This document shows positions 8,874 to 19,091 of a stretch of DNA of 64,000 nt, piece by piece. Source of the stretch: Cyanophora paradoxa (taxonomy: Eukaryota > Glaucocystophyceae > Cyanophorales > Cyanophoraceae). Numbering within the stretch: the first letter of the stretch is position 1; every line of letters starts with the position of its first letter. The notes below the pieces were generated by a model. It was not told the origin of the DNA and searched no databases. It saw only the letters and a list, made by a program, of their open reading frames with translations. The position numbers and the translations under genes were made by a program. The stretch spans positions 69,501 through 133,500 of the forward strand of contig QPMI01000214.1 of assembly GCA_004431415.1 (NCBI GenBank), read 5' to 3'.

Positions 8874-11165
8874 ATGACCAAAGCGAAGTCGTCCAGACTG
8901 GGCGCCGCCAAGCCGGCACCACCGCCTCCTGCGCCGGCCCCCGTGCAGGAACAAGTGTACAACCCGCCCCCGGAGCTGGAAATTCCCGGCGATTTGAAGG
9001 GTAAAGCGAAAGACACGCGCAAGAGCGAGAAGAAGACGCCAAGCGGCAAGGCGAAGCAGCAAGACAAGCGAGTCAGGGCTTTCGGAGCGCCCGGAGATGC
9101 CTCGTTGCCTCTCGCTGGTGGAGTTCCCGCGGACAGCGCGGCGCTCGAGACGCCGGCGGCCAAGGGCGGGAGACAGCGCAAGGTGGGCGCATGCATTTGA
9201 TGCGTTGACCGCGACCGTTGATTGCGCGGGCCAGCTCACGTACCAGGACGAGATCAAGAAGATGATGTTCACTTTCGGCGACGCGCGCCAGACTGATCCT
9301 GCCGCGAGCGAACTCGTTGAGGATACTGTCCGCAACCACATCGTCGACCTCGTGAGCGCGTGGATCGGTTACTCTGCGGGCACTCTCTGATCGGGCGGCC
9401 AAACAGGCCGTGCGAGCTGCGGAACTCGTGCGCGAGAAAGGGCACTCGTCACGGGCGAGCCAGGGGGGAACGCGCATCACCGTGGAGGAAATCCTATTCC
9501 TCATCCGCAACGATATCAACACGCTCCGGCGCGTGCAGGAGTACCTCGCGTGGAAGGACGTCCGCAAGCGGGTGTGCGACTCGATGCTGCGTGCTGTGTG
9601 CGCCGCTGAATGGAGCCCACCTGGCGGCAGCTGCAGAAAGCGAGCGAGAAAGCCGAGGCGGCCGACGCAGGGGGAGACGAGGAGGAGGAGGAGGACGTAG
9701 GTCCGGGCCCCTGCCCTTTTCATCGAGGTCGCGCGCTCATGCGTCGTGCAGAGGAGGTCGCGGGGGAGCTTGCTGAGGGAGCCGTTGGCGCGGGCGATCC
9801 TGCGGCCGACGCGCTCGCCGGTGGACCTGAGACGCTGTCGGGCGCCGCAAGCGCCGGGCAGCCATCGGGCTCGGGCACACCGCAAGCCAGCACCCCGATC
9901 ACAAGGCCTGCGCGGATTCGTGAGCCCATGCACCCGCGCGACAAGCAGCAAATGGCGCGCTATTTGTTTTTCATCCGGGGCGCATTGCAGCGCACGTTGC
10001 TGAGCGAGTGTGCAGAAGTGGGACTTGCCCAGAGTGCTCGCCGCAGAGGCAGGCGTAGAGCTGCATGCTGTGACCGGCTTGGCGGACGGGCACGGGGCGT
10101 CAAGCGCGACGGTGGGGGCAGCACAGCACGCCGCCGGGCTCGAGTCCGAGCGGCTCCGCCGTCTGAAGGTGCGCGGGCACGACTCGTCTGGGCCCCCTCC
10201 CCCCCCCCCCCCCCCCCCCCCCTCTTTCCCCCCGGCGCGTCTAACGCCGTGGTGGCAGCTGGCGGACGAGCTGACGAGGCGGATGACGCGGGATGAGTAC
10301 GAGGACTACACCGAGTGTCGCCAGGCGCGCCAGCGGCCCCCCCACATCCTCTCCCTCCCCCCTCTTCCCCCTCCTCCCTGCGCAGCGGCGGCCGCTGACA
10401 GCCGGCAGCAGGCCTCCTTCTCGTACAAGAAGGCAAAGCGCTTCCGAGAGTGGGCCCGTTTCGTAGAGCACAACATACGGGTGCGGCGGGGCGGGGCGGG
10501 GCGGGGCGGGGCGGGGCGGGGGCGGATCGGAGCGGATCGGAGCGGAGCGCGACGGGGAGCGCGACGGGGCGAGGGCGCAGGTGGCGGACGATTTGATCGA
10601 CGTGCTGGGTTTCCTCGCCTGGGAGACCGTTGGCCGTATCACCGAGGCCGCCCTGCGCGCCCAACGCGACGCCGCCTCCAACCCCGCCCGCCCTCCCCCG
10701 GTCCACGCGCCCCCGGCACCGGAACCCGGCCCCGCCGAGCCCGCGCAAGCGCAGGTCTGGCCCCCGCCCCTCGGCCCTGCTCGCGTCCCTTCGACCATCT
10801 AGCTGAGCTGAAAGGGCCCATCGATACCACAGGAGGCTGCGGCGGGAGCTCAAGAAGCCCTGGCAGGCGAGGCGGCCGCGGCTGGCGATGCGACAGCTGC
10901 GGCGGAGGCGAAACCGGCAAGCGAGACTCCAGCAAAGCCGGAGGGCGACGCGGCGGCTGCGGGAGCAGGGGAGGAGGGCTCGTCGTCGGGGTCGAAGCGG
11001 AAGCGAGAGGATAGGGTGGGGGATGGGGCGGGCGCGGAGGAGGAAGAACTGCTGCTCTTCATGCCGCGGCACGACAACAAGAACCCGTTGCGGGAGGAGC
11101 ACGTCTCCGAGGCCCTGCGCCGCCTCGCATTCACCAAGCGCGCCCGCCTCTCCAATGCCCCCTGA
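8874..11165 (+). CDS. SPT3: SPT3-like SAGA subunit (TAF13/TAF11-type histone folds)
   Basis: SPT3 is a subunit of the SAGA coactivator that contacts TBP; it fuses TAF13-like and TAF11-like histone folds. The N terminus (MTKAKSSRLG) is followed by a Pro/Lys-rich linker. The first fold (TYQDEIKKMMFTFGDARQ, near 9240-9300) and its partner block (ILFLIRND, YLAWKDVRKRV, near 9485-9575) are diagnostic. A long Ala/Glu linker precedes WDLPRVLAAEAG (near 10018), RMTRDEYEDYTECRQA (near 10280-10327), FSYKKAKRFREW (near 10415) and DDLIDVLGFLAWETVG (near 10586-10630). The C-terminal extension is Ala/Glu-rich with a KRKRED basic patch and ends RARLSNAP. Introns include one with a 24-nt C run (10199-10222) and one at 10481-10580 that is G-rich (GGGGC repeats) on the sense strand. 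Identity is well supported. Confidence 0.9.
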
Positions 11166-11516
11166 GCCCCGGCCCACCTTGCACAATCGACCACCTTGAT
11201 GCATGCGCGTGCGAGGCTGGTATATGTGCATAAGCGAATCGAAGTTGACTCAGAGACAAGCGCGCGCGTACTCGCACGAGCCAGTGCAGTACTAGTTCTG
11301 CGTACTAGTACTAGTACACGTGCTAGCGCTAGTATTAACTAGTAGCAGCAGAGTAGCGCGCAGCACTGCGCATACGGCATGCGCAGTGTACGTAGCAGCT
11401 GATCATGAGGCCTAGGAGCAGCTAAGGAGCTCTGTCGCGGGGTACAGCGCGGGCCCTGCAGCTGAGGCCTGGGCTGGCAGCGCTAGCTGCGCATCGTTCA
11501 GCAGGAGGAGGGCGGG
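11166..11516. other. Intergenic stretch with CTAGTA repeats
   Basis: Holds a run of ACTAG/CTAGT and CAGCAG-like short repeats (about 11285-11350) between two plus-strand genes. No gene seen. Confidence 0.55.
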
Positions 11517-12416
11517 ATGTGGGCATCCGCGCGCGGATGCTGGCGAGCAGCGCGGGCCGTGCTGCGAGACTCGGCAAGGCGGCACGCGTCCACGTCCAGC
11601 GGTTCGTCGGACGCTTCCGGCGCCGGCTATTCGCGCGAGGAAACGATGGCACGCCGCTCGCTGAAGGCGGTCGTCATCATGTCGCTCACCGCTGGCGCGT
11701 TCGTCGCCTCGCCGCAAATCGGTGCGCAGCGCAGCGCGTCTGGCCGTCTGTTCCGCCGACGGCTGGCCGCAGCCGCTGGCACAATCAACTCGGCTGTGCG
11801 ATTGTGCCTGCTGGCTGAGGAGCCGTTTCTTCAAAAGAGCGGTGCATCCCGCCTCTCCACCATCGCCTACTTCGGTGCCGGCCCTACGCCCCGCGCCCCG
11901 CGCCGGGCGGCTTACGGGCACGCAGACACGAACAAGACAAAGATCGTGGAGGAGGGCGGCCTGTTCGCTCTGGCGCGGCTTCTTGGTACGCACGACGACG
12001 ATGTGCAGCTCGCCGCCGCCGAGGTCCTCGTCACCCTTGCCGAGTACCGTGCGCGCCGCCCGCGCGCCTCCCCATGCCCCGCACCCACACCCCCTCAGCC
12101 GACTCCGGGCGCCTCATGGGCGAGTCGGAGGTGTTGCAGCCCCTCGTGAGCATCGCGGGCAGTCCAGGCCACGCCGCCCGCCCTGCCGCCGCTCGCGCAC
12201 TCGCCGCACTCGCTGCACACGGTCCGGCCCCGCTTCCCGACCCAGGTCCCCGTCCCGCCATGCCGAGGGAGCGGCTTTTGCGCAGAGACGAACCGGGAGC
12301 CGCTGCTCAAGGCCGGCGCCGCCGCCGCACTGCGAAAGGCGGCCGGTGAGGGCGATGTGGCCCTCCGCGCTGCGGCCGACCTGCTCGCGCCCCAGAGCCC
12401 GAAGGGAAAGCGATAG
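11517..12416 (+). CDS. Armadillo-repeat-like protein with N-terminal hydrophobic segment
   Basis: Helical-repeat protein; the consensus fits armadillo repeats: IVEEGGLFALARLLG, VQLAAAEVLVTLAEY (near 11945-12045), LMGESEVLQPLVSIA, RPAAARALAALAAH (near 12115-12220), then LLKAGAAAALRKAAGEGD and LRAAADLLAP to a GKR end. Three exon joins work in phase (YF-DTNKTK near 11873/11931, EY-PDSGRL near 12047/12108, AH-ETNREP near 12219/12290). The first 120 residues are Arg/Ser/Ala-rich and include a hydrophobic stretch (VVIMSLTAGAFVA), so a membrane anchor or organelle presequence is likely. The start at 11517 is the first ATG in frame; ATG 11646 is an alternative. No specific family could be named. Confidence 0.65.
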
Positions 12417-12533
12417 CGCAGTACAGGTACAAGTAGGGGGCTCCGTGGGAAAGATCACAAGTACAGGGGGCGGGCCCTGTTGGCCGCGGCTACATATGGT
12501 ACAGGGGAAAGCGCAGTCGGGGGCGCCGGGGCT

Positions 12534-13749
12534 TCAGTTGAAGGCCTGCGGGCGGGTGAGCGGTGGGGCCGGGGCGCCGCCGGGGGCTGTGCGCACGTCC
12601 TTGAGGGAGGCCTTCGCGGCGAGGAGCTTGCGGGCGCGGTCCAGGACCTCGCCCACGATGCGGAGGCGCAGCGGCAGGTCCCGCGTCTGCAGCAGGAACT
12701 GCCGGTCCTTAGGCGCCAGCTCCAGCACGGAGCAGAGGACGAGGGAGAGCGTCGAGGCCCGCTCGAATGCCGGCATCCCCGCCGCCTCGGGGGCCTCCGG
12801 GAGCCAGCGGCTGATATGGCTTGGGAGCTCCGCCCCCTGCCGGCCTTGCGTTCAGGCTTCGCGCGTCGATTAGCACTACGGACAAGGAACCAACCTGTCC
12901 GCTTATCTTGTCAGAAAGCCGCAAAAGATCAGTGAGAATCTCCACGGCATTTTTCTGTAAGCTCCAAGTCAGAAAGGACTGACTATGAAAGGGGCCGTAC
13001 GACTAACCTCAAGGTTGGCGACAACAACCTCCTCCTCAGGGCCGGCGGCCGGCAGGTCCTCGATATACCTGCCGGTGCGAGGTCAAGATCAGGTTGGATA
13101 ATGCCGCCGCCACCGCATGTACTTGACACGGCACTTCAGGAAGGGAGCCTGCTGCACCACGTCCACCACCTGCAGCCGCCGCGCTCGTCGGTGGCCGCAC
13201 GGTCTCGGCGCGTCCGAATGCATTCCGCCCACCTGAAACCGCCGGCGCGGCTCTGAGTCGAACAGTATCCGACCATCCGGCAGCCGCTGGTGCTCCGTGA
13301 TCTCGCACGACACTCCGACGCTCGCCACCAGCCCATTCGTCGGGTCGAACCACACGCATCCATACAAGTGCGGCTCTTCCGCCAGCACCTGCACCCCGGC
13401 GCTGGCACGCAGCGCAAAGGTGGCGGAGGCAGGGGAGGGGGTAGCGGGGAAGAGAGGAGCGGGCAAGGAGGAGGGACGGGGGAGGGGGAAGCGGGAGAGG
13501 GGAGGGGAGGCGAAGGGGGGGGGGGTGAGGAAGGGAGGGGCGGGGGGGGGGGGGGGGGGGGGGGGAGCAGGAGAAAGGACGCGGGCGGGGGGGCGGGGGG
13601 GGGAGGGGGGGGGGAAGGGGGGGATGGGGACGGAGGGGGGACAGGATGCGGCTCGACCCCACCTCGTTGTACATTGTCCGGAAGCGCTCTTCGAAGATGT
13701 GAAGCTGAACGCGGTCCTCTGGGAGCGGGTACACGACTCGCGAGGACAT
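12534..13749 (-). CDS. LON substrate-binding-domain protein (Lon N-terminal-like)
   Basis: Carries only the N-terminal substrate-binding domain of Lon, as in plant and algal 'ATP-dependent protease La domain' proteins; the AAA and protease domains are absent. The first exon encodes MSSRVVYPLPEDRVQLHIFE and EERFRTMYNEV, the canonical opening strand and helix. Further blocks are EPHLYGCVWFDPTNGLVASVG, CEITEHQRLPDGRILF (near 13370-13240), VVDVVQQAPFLKCRVKYMR (near 13170-13110), YIEDLPAAGPEEEVVVANLE (near 13068-13010), AVEILTDLLRLSDKISGQ and a helical C-terminal half (LSLVLCSVLELAPKDRQFLL) ending LTRPQAFN. The first intron (about 13402-13664) is unusually long for this locus and almost pure C/T on the sense strand, with a 24-nt homopolymer. 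Likely function is non-catalytic peptide binding; compartment unclear. Confidence 0.82.
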
Positions 13750-13787
13750 GGCCCAAAGAGAGAGTTCTAGCCGACATCAGCTGAAAA

Positions 13788-14341
13788 CTACGAGCGATAG
13801 CGACACCGCGTCACACCGAAAACGTCGGCGTCTACGGTCGGCGCCTTCTTCTGAAGGAATTCAAGGCCGAGCATCTCCGGCTCGCCCTCCTCCAGTTCCG
13901 GGTGCGTGAAAGTCGGCTTATCAGACTTCTCCTTCGCGCGCGGTACGGTAAGCGGCGCGGCGTGCAGCTGCGAATGATTACAGGACCGACCTCGTCGTCC
14001 CGGGGGTTCTGCGGTTCGCTGCGTGCGCTTCAGGTCAGTAAGATGTATGAGCACCGATCTGCCGCTGACTGCACAAGCGCGGCGGCGTCGGGAGGACCGC
14101 ACGAGGTGGCACGAGGAGCGCACGCTCCGAATGCGCACGCTCCGGTGAAGTACCTCCTGAACTGTCGAGAAGGGACGGCCGCGTACGCAAACGACCTCGA
14201 CGACGGGTGTAATCTGGTGCCGAACGGCCGCGGCTGAAACATAAGTCGTGCTGCGGTCGCCGGTGCAATTGGCGCTTTGGAAGAAGGTGTACGTGCTAGC
14301 GCCGTCAGACAGAAGGCGGGATGCATCGTAGGGCTGGCCAT
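13788..14341 (-). CDS. Hypothetical small protein with organelle-targeting-like N terminus
   Basis: I do not recognise this protein. The first exon begins MASPTMHPAFCLTALARTPS and is rich in Ala, Ser, Arg and Pro without acidic residues for about 60 residues, as in mitochondrial or plastid presequences. The last exon reads KPTFTHPELEEGEPEMLGLE and ends GVTRCRYRS at 13788. The intron between them was not placed with confidence. The stop lies only 39 bp from the start codon of the LON-domain gene on the same strand, so this gene sits immediately upstream of it. Confidence 0.4.
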
Positions 14342-14577
14342 TGTTGCAGAACCGCCGACCAGTCGCCAGATTCCGTACCCCCTAGTAGGGGCCCCTACAG
14401 CTACAGCTAACAGCTGCGCGTGCAGCTAGCCTATATATAGTAGCTATATATCATATTATATGGCATGGCATGATTGGAGCTCGAGTAGAGTAAATAGAGA
14501 GTCTGGATCCCGCCCGCGGCATGCATATGGCGCCGGCGCCGGCGGCCCCCTATATAGCTATATATATATCATACCAG

Positions 14578-14634
14578 CTGGTGACGAGAGCTCCATCGTG
14601 CCAGTTTTGAGAGACCACTTGCACACAACCTTTT
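14578..14634 (-). pseudogene. 57-nt exact duplicate of a MAK11-like exon
   Basis: Identical to 7405-7461, the exon encoding the KWSLKTGTMELSS part of the WD40 gene. Flanks are unrelated. It is too short to function as a gene; it may be a filler insertion from break repair or a transduced piece. Confidence 0.85.
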
Positions 14635-14635
14635 G

Positions 14636-14681
14636 CCCATCATTGTAGCCAGACGTTATGCCCCATCATTGTAACCAGACG
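14636..14681. repeat. Tandem pair, 20-nt unit
   Basis: CCCATCATTGTAGCCAGACG (14636-14655) is repeated with one change at 14662-14681. Confidence 0.8.
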
Positions 14682-14811
14682 CAGGTCACAAATGCAGCAA
14701 GCTAGCCGCTGACATATGCATAAATCACGTGTCTACCTCATCACGCACATTAGAGCCTCCGCCTAATCCATTGAAGACCTGGCACAGAAGAAACGTAATC
14801 GTAACCTACTC

Positions 14812-15037
14812 CTAACGTTTGGAAAGCAGCTTGATGAAGGCCTGCGGGCGGGAGCAGCTCATGCAAAGCTATGCGAAAAGGGCGGGCAGACTTGCAGACC
14901 TGCTTGATATCGTCGGGCCTGTGCTGGAGGATGTCGCGGATGAACTCCTCGAAGAACTGATGCAGGCGGTGATGCGACATGTACTCCTCGAACCCCTCCA
15001 TCACGTCGTTCTCCTCGTCCCGGACGACGGCCTTCAT
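14812..15037 (-). CDS. Minimal RIIa (dimerisation/docking) domain protein, 55 aa
   Basis: Two exons join across a 58-nt intron (14842-14899). The protein is MKAVVRDEENDVMEGFEEYM, then HHRLHQFFEEFIRDILQHRP and DDIKQAFIKLLSKR. This is an RIIa helix pair, the fold that docks A-kinase anchoring helices; stand-alone or short RIIa proteins are typical of cilia (radial spoke and fibrous-sheath proteins). There is no cyclic-nucleotide domain nearby. The start is the first ATG after an in-frame upstream stretch without ATG, so an extra 5' exon is possible. This is one of two hints that the organism makes a flagellum. Confidence 0.72.
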
Positions 15038-15658
15038 ATTCCCCCCGGCCGTGAGAAACTCCGTGAGAAATATGACCGGGTTCACTTCGCGGCGTCATTC
15101 AGTTCGCGCGGCGAATCAGAGCAGCGAGGTTCGCACCAGGCCTCCTTAGCACAAGCTCGGATGTTATTGCCGCCAGGAGCTCCTGGGCCCCCTGCAGCGG
15201 GTGTTAGCTAAGCCGTCACAAGCTAAGCGACGAGCGACGCGACCTTGTTCGCAAGGTATTCTGCGAGAGCGGTCCGTCAGGTTCGCCTCAAACAAAGCGC
15301 TGCGCTGCGTACCTTGTGCACTGTACTGTGCCGCCGTGCTGTACTCTCTGGACGTAGCCGCGTGCTTGGCAGCCACGAAAGACAGAGACATGGCTGGGGC
15401 GCTAGCCTCCCTGCGATCCGCGATTGCACTCCAAGGCGAATCAAGCTCTTGCGGTCGCGGCTGTTTCTAGCGGGGTTGCAATGCTGCCGTTTCTCAAAAC
15501 CTGCTCCAGGCGATTACCACCGCTCTCTGGCCAGACTGTGGGCTTGGGGCAAGCGCTTGCCTTGTTTTGGAACTTTTGGCTCTTCGAGGGGTACAATACA
15601 GGCCGGTCCCCCCAATCTCGCAGAGGCTTCGCCGTGGAGGACACGACCAGAAAGGAAG
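15038..15658. other. Divergent intergenic region, no gene
   Basis: Lies between divergent genes (RIIa protein and EF-hand protein). The frame upstream of the EF-hand start stays open back to about 15245 but looks non-coding. No promoter element was recognised. Confidence 0.5.
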
Positions 15659-17305
15659 ATGGGTGCTCTCTGCTGCAAGCCAGAGGCCAGCCCCGCAGCA
15701 AGGCACCCTGCACACACGGAGCCTCCGCCCCAGCAGTTCGGGAAGCCACAGAGCACGGCGCCTAGCGGTTCCTTGTTATTACAGACTCCTAGCCCTGGGA
15801 CGCACTCTCCGGCCGCCTCAAAAGGCCGGCCCACGAGCACATCCCCGCGTCGTAGCGCAGACCACCTCAGCGCGGCAGACTCAGAACGGGAAGCATTCAT
15901 CAAGGCAGAGATGAAGCGCAGGCGATCGAGCGCCGGTCCCGGCCTCGCCGGCCCCGGTGGCAATTCTGGGACCGTCACGCCCGAAGTGTCATTCAGGGCC
16001 AGGATCCTCGAAACAGAGGTATGCTCGTTCACTTGGTAGGCAATGCGCTGCTTTTGCCTGAACCCCCGCAGGATAACCCTAGCTCATTCAGGAGCTCCGT
16101 GAAAGGTAAGCTACTTGCTGAACCGCTTGCTAAACTCATCGTTTACCCGTATCGACAGGAAAACTGCTACTTCCGCCGGATCCAACCCATCTCGTGCAGG
16201 ACAGGAAAACTGCTGCTGCTAACGTAGAGCTTTGTATGCAAAATTTTTTACGAGATTCAGATTGGTTTTTACTTTATATCACTTATGCTATTGTTGCAGT
16301 AAAGCAGGTGTTCAAGCAGGTGAGCTCCCGCTGAATGCGATGGCGCCGGCCGCTTCATTTCGCGCGTGTTTCCGTATATCTCACACTCATTGGATCAATT
16401 TTCGACTCTTCTAGCTCGAGGAGAAGCATGCAGGGCAGATCAAGGCCTCGGAGCTCAAGCACGGTTTAAATGAGATCTTAGGGCATGCGGCCTCTGAGTC
16501 AGACGTGAGCGCCTACTCCTCGGGAATCTCCTTGCCTGCTGATATCGTCGCAGCTGTCCGAGGCCTTCACGAGGCTCGGCAAGTCAGCGGACTCCCCGAT
16601 CACTTGGGTACGTTGCTCTTTTCCTTTCCCTCCTCTCCTCTGTCTCCTCTTTTCATCTCATTTGGCGTTGCGCAGGACGAGGTGCCCGCCAGTGCTCTCG
16701 AGAGGTTTCCCCTTGTGTCCGAGTGCCTTCTCCTCGCAGTTCCTGGTGGCGTGCGGGACGGTCAAGGCGCCGTTTGACGAGGAGAAGCTAAAGAAGATGA
16801 AGGACTCGTTCCTCGGTGCGCCCCCGGCCCCTCGGCTGCCCCATCGCCGCCACCCACGCTGTCTCCCCCGGCGGCTCCCCCGCGGCTCTGCAGAGCTCGA
16901 CACGAACGGGAACGGGTACATTGAAGTGAACGAGCTTAAGCGGGCGATCGCGCACCTCGTTGGAGAGGACCCGAGCGACGAGCTCATGGTCGCGATCCTT
17001 CTGTGCGTCCCGCCCGCCCGCTCTTTTTCCCCCTCACCTCACCAGCGGCGCCCTCCCGAGCAGCAAGGCTGATTTCAACAAGGCCCGCCCCGCGCTCGTT
17101 TCACTGCCCCCCCTCCCCCGTGACGTGCTCTTGCAGGATGGCGCGATCACCTTCGACGAATATATCTGCACGGTGAGCCCCCGGCGCTCTCCTGCCTGCG
17201 TCGCGTAACCCCCGTGATCAGCTCTACCCCTGGTTCGAGTCCATTTCGCCCCTGGCAGGCAAGGAGAGGAAGCAGCGGCTCGCCCAGCTTGCCGTTGCCA
17301 GCTAG
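15659..17305 (+). CDS. N-myristoylated/palmitoylated EF-hand protein
   Basis: Starts MGALCCKPEAS: Gly2 with Cys5/Cys6 is a dual-acylation signal, so plasma-membrane attachment is expected. A disordered Ser/Pro-rich region follows (to about residue 85), then KAEMKRRRSSAG. Short exons add SFRSSVK, VKQVFKQ, LEEKHAGQIKASELKHGLNE and a helical stretch (LPADIVAAVRGLHEARQ, 16525-16605), FLVACGTVKAPFDEEKLKKM (16741-16800), a canonical EF-hand loop DTNGNGYIEVNE (near 16900-16935, all ligand positions intact), and a second, partial loop DGAITFDEYICT (near 17138-17171). The end, LYPWFESISPLAG to LAVAS, closes at 17305. Calcium-dependent signalling at membranes is inferred. It is not a recognised CDPK or CBL: no kinase domain, and only one full EF-hand is seen. 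Confidence 0.75.
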
Positions 17306-17704
17306 CGACCCCGGCCCACCATTTCCGTCCCTTCGCCTCACCATCCCGCATCTGCTCCTCCTGTTATCCGATACCATACCCCTCTTCCAAATCTTGCCTT
17401 GGCGCATTGCATCCGTCCAAGTGTCTCCCGTTGTACAGCGCATTCCACAGCCCTTTTCCGAAAGTTCGTTTCTCCTCTTCACTGTCCATGTCAATCATGC
17501 CATGATGAATTGCAAACGCTTTAAGCTTAAGCAGCCTGGCAGCGCCGGTCGTTGTGATATACCTCGCGATCGGGCAGTGACGGGAACCCCTATATAGCTG
17601 CAGCTCCTAGGCTAGCTTCAAAGGCTTGCCGGGCCCATATATATAGCTCGGCCTGGCCTCCTGGCCGCCACTATCACTACCCGGGCCGGCTTGCCGGCTG
17701 TGAA
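17306..17704. other. Intergenic stretch, no gene
   Basis: A CT-rich stretch (17310-17470) with no convincing coding, followed by TATATAG palindromes (17590-17645). It runs up to the LINE relic. Confidence 0.45.
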
Positions 17705-17880
17705 ATGCGCTTCAAGGGAAACCGCCAGCTCTTCGTAGTGAGCGTATACATGCCGGCCACCCAGCGGAAGCCTGATCATGAGCACAAGACCGATCAGGCG
17801 GCGCTCCTCGAATGCATCGAGCGCATCTACGCGGACTTCCGATCGCGCTCGACCACGCACCTCATCCTTCTCAGAGGGTT
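17690..17880 (+). pseudogene. LINE-type endonuclease (EEP) fragment
   Basis: Encodes CEMRFKGNRQLFVVSVYMPA then ALLECIERIYADFRSRSTTH and LILL, the N-terminal strand and helix of an exonuclease-endonuclease-phosphatase domain as found in non-LTR retrotransposons. The expected next motif (GDFN-like, with catalytic residues) is absent: the frame ends exactly where the 85-nt repeat begins at 17881. No reverse transcriptase follows. It is a dead remnant. Confidence 0.65.
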
Positions 17881-17965
17881 ACGCTCTCACCCCGAACAGC
17901 ACGGGTATAGTTAAAGCGTTGACGGTCTAGGAGTGGTCCCGCGCGCCCGTAGCTTAGAAAGAGCA
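17881..17965 (+). repeat. 85-nt dispersed repeat, copy 2
   Basis: Identical to 2912-2996. It abuts the broken LINE endonuclease fragment on its 5' side. Confidence 0.85.
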
Positions 17966-18118
17966 GCTGCACACCCGACCAGCGCTGCAGGGACAGGGAG
18001 CTAGCTGCAGATCCAGAAGGCGCAGGCTATAGTTGACGCGGCCGCCTCAGCTGCTTCGAAATCGGAGCATCGGCGCTAAACGACATCGACGCGCAGGCCG
18101 GCCGCGTCTGTCCAGCCC

Positions 18119-19091
18119 ATGGGTGAGAGGAGAGTGGCTAGGCCACCATGGGATCTTAGCGCCCACAACTTCCGCCTCCCCGAATACAACAGCCTCCAAG
18201 ACCAGAACCTGCGTAGCTACTTCGGCAACAGGAGGGTGCAGCAGATTCTACACAAGCACGGTCTAGTGCGTCAGAGCTCGTACATCGGCCACCGCCGCCA
18301 TGCGGCAACGCCCTCTTGACGCCTGTGCTAAACTCGACCGTCCGCGCGTTCAGATCGACCGGGATGGGCGGGTTCTGGACGTGGAGAAGGCGAAGAGCAA
18401 GATCTTCATCATTGAGCAGGAGTTCAAGAACGCGGAGAAGGCCGAGCAGCTGCGAATCAAGGAAGAGGAAGAACTGAGGGTCCGCCGCCACATCCGAGAT
18501 GATGTCGCGCCCGTGTCGAGTCGCCCTCGCAGAGGCGAATTCAAATCAAGCGGCACGAGGCACTGGAGGACACACGGCGAGCGGAGCGGCTAGCGCGGAT
18601 GAAGGTGCGCGGATGCGGGGCGCCGGGGGCCGAGTGCGTGCCGCGCGTCGAGTCGGCGTGCCGCAGGAGGAGGCGCGACAAAGGCGAGAAATTATCCAGT
18701 CAATGTCAATGTTCCGCTACGGGCTCGAGCACTCCAAGTTCCGCACCGAGGCGCCCCCGGCCGCCAAGGTGCTGCGCCACGCGCAGGGCGACGGGCAGGG
18801 CGTGACGGAGCGGCAGAGGGTGGGCGAGCACGAGCCGGCGCGGGGGTCGGGAAGCGGGGCGGAGGAGGGGCAGGCGCTGGGGACGGAGGAGGACATTCTC
18901 GAGGCGCTGCTGCGCGAGGGCTTCGACCGGTGCGCGGCCCTTCCCCGCCCCGCCCGGCCGGCCCGGGACGAGGCGGGGCGGGGCGCAGGGCGCGGGTCGG
19001 GGGCGACGAGGACGAGGAGGACCTGGAGGCGCGCTACGGGAAGGACTACGCCGGCCTCGGCGACTTCCTCGTCAAGACGGAGAAAGAGTAG
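18119..19091 (+). CDS. Coiled-coil protein, possibly ciliary
   Basis: Not assigned to a named family. The first exon, from the ATG at 18119, reads WDLSAHNFRLPEYNSLQDQN, LRSYFGNRRVQQILHKHGL and joins in phase to IDRDGRVLDVEKAKSKIFI and a charged helix (EQEFKNAEKAEQLRIKEEEE, 18355-18480). Next come RIQIKRHEALEDTRRAERLA (18534-18600) and EEARQRREIIQSMSMFRYGL (18661-18725). The C terminus is EEDLEARYGKDYAGLGDFLV then KTEKE. Four short introns fit GT-AG; the last contains CCCCGCC. A globular LRxYF head plus a coiled coil resembles ciliary or cytoskeletal proteins, and a RIIa protein lies 3 kb away, but a ciliary role is inference only. Confidence 0.65.

Larger units (their letters stand above)
14342..14811. 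other. Intergenic stretch with AT-rich palindromes and a gene-fragment duplicate
   Basis: Contains TATATA/CTATATAG palindromes (14430-14460 and 14550-14570), the 57-nt duplicate of a MAK11-like exon (14578-14634) and a 20-nt imperfect tandem pair. No gene seen. Confidence 0.6.
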
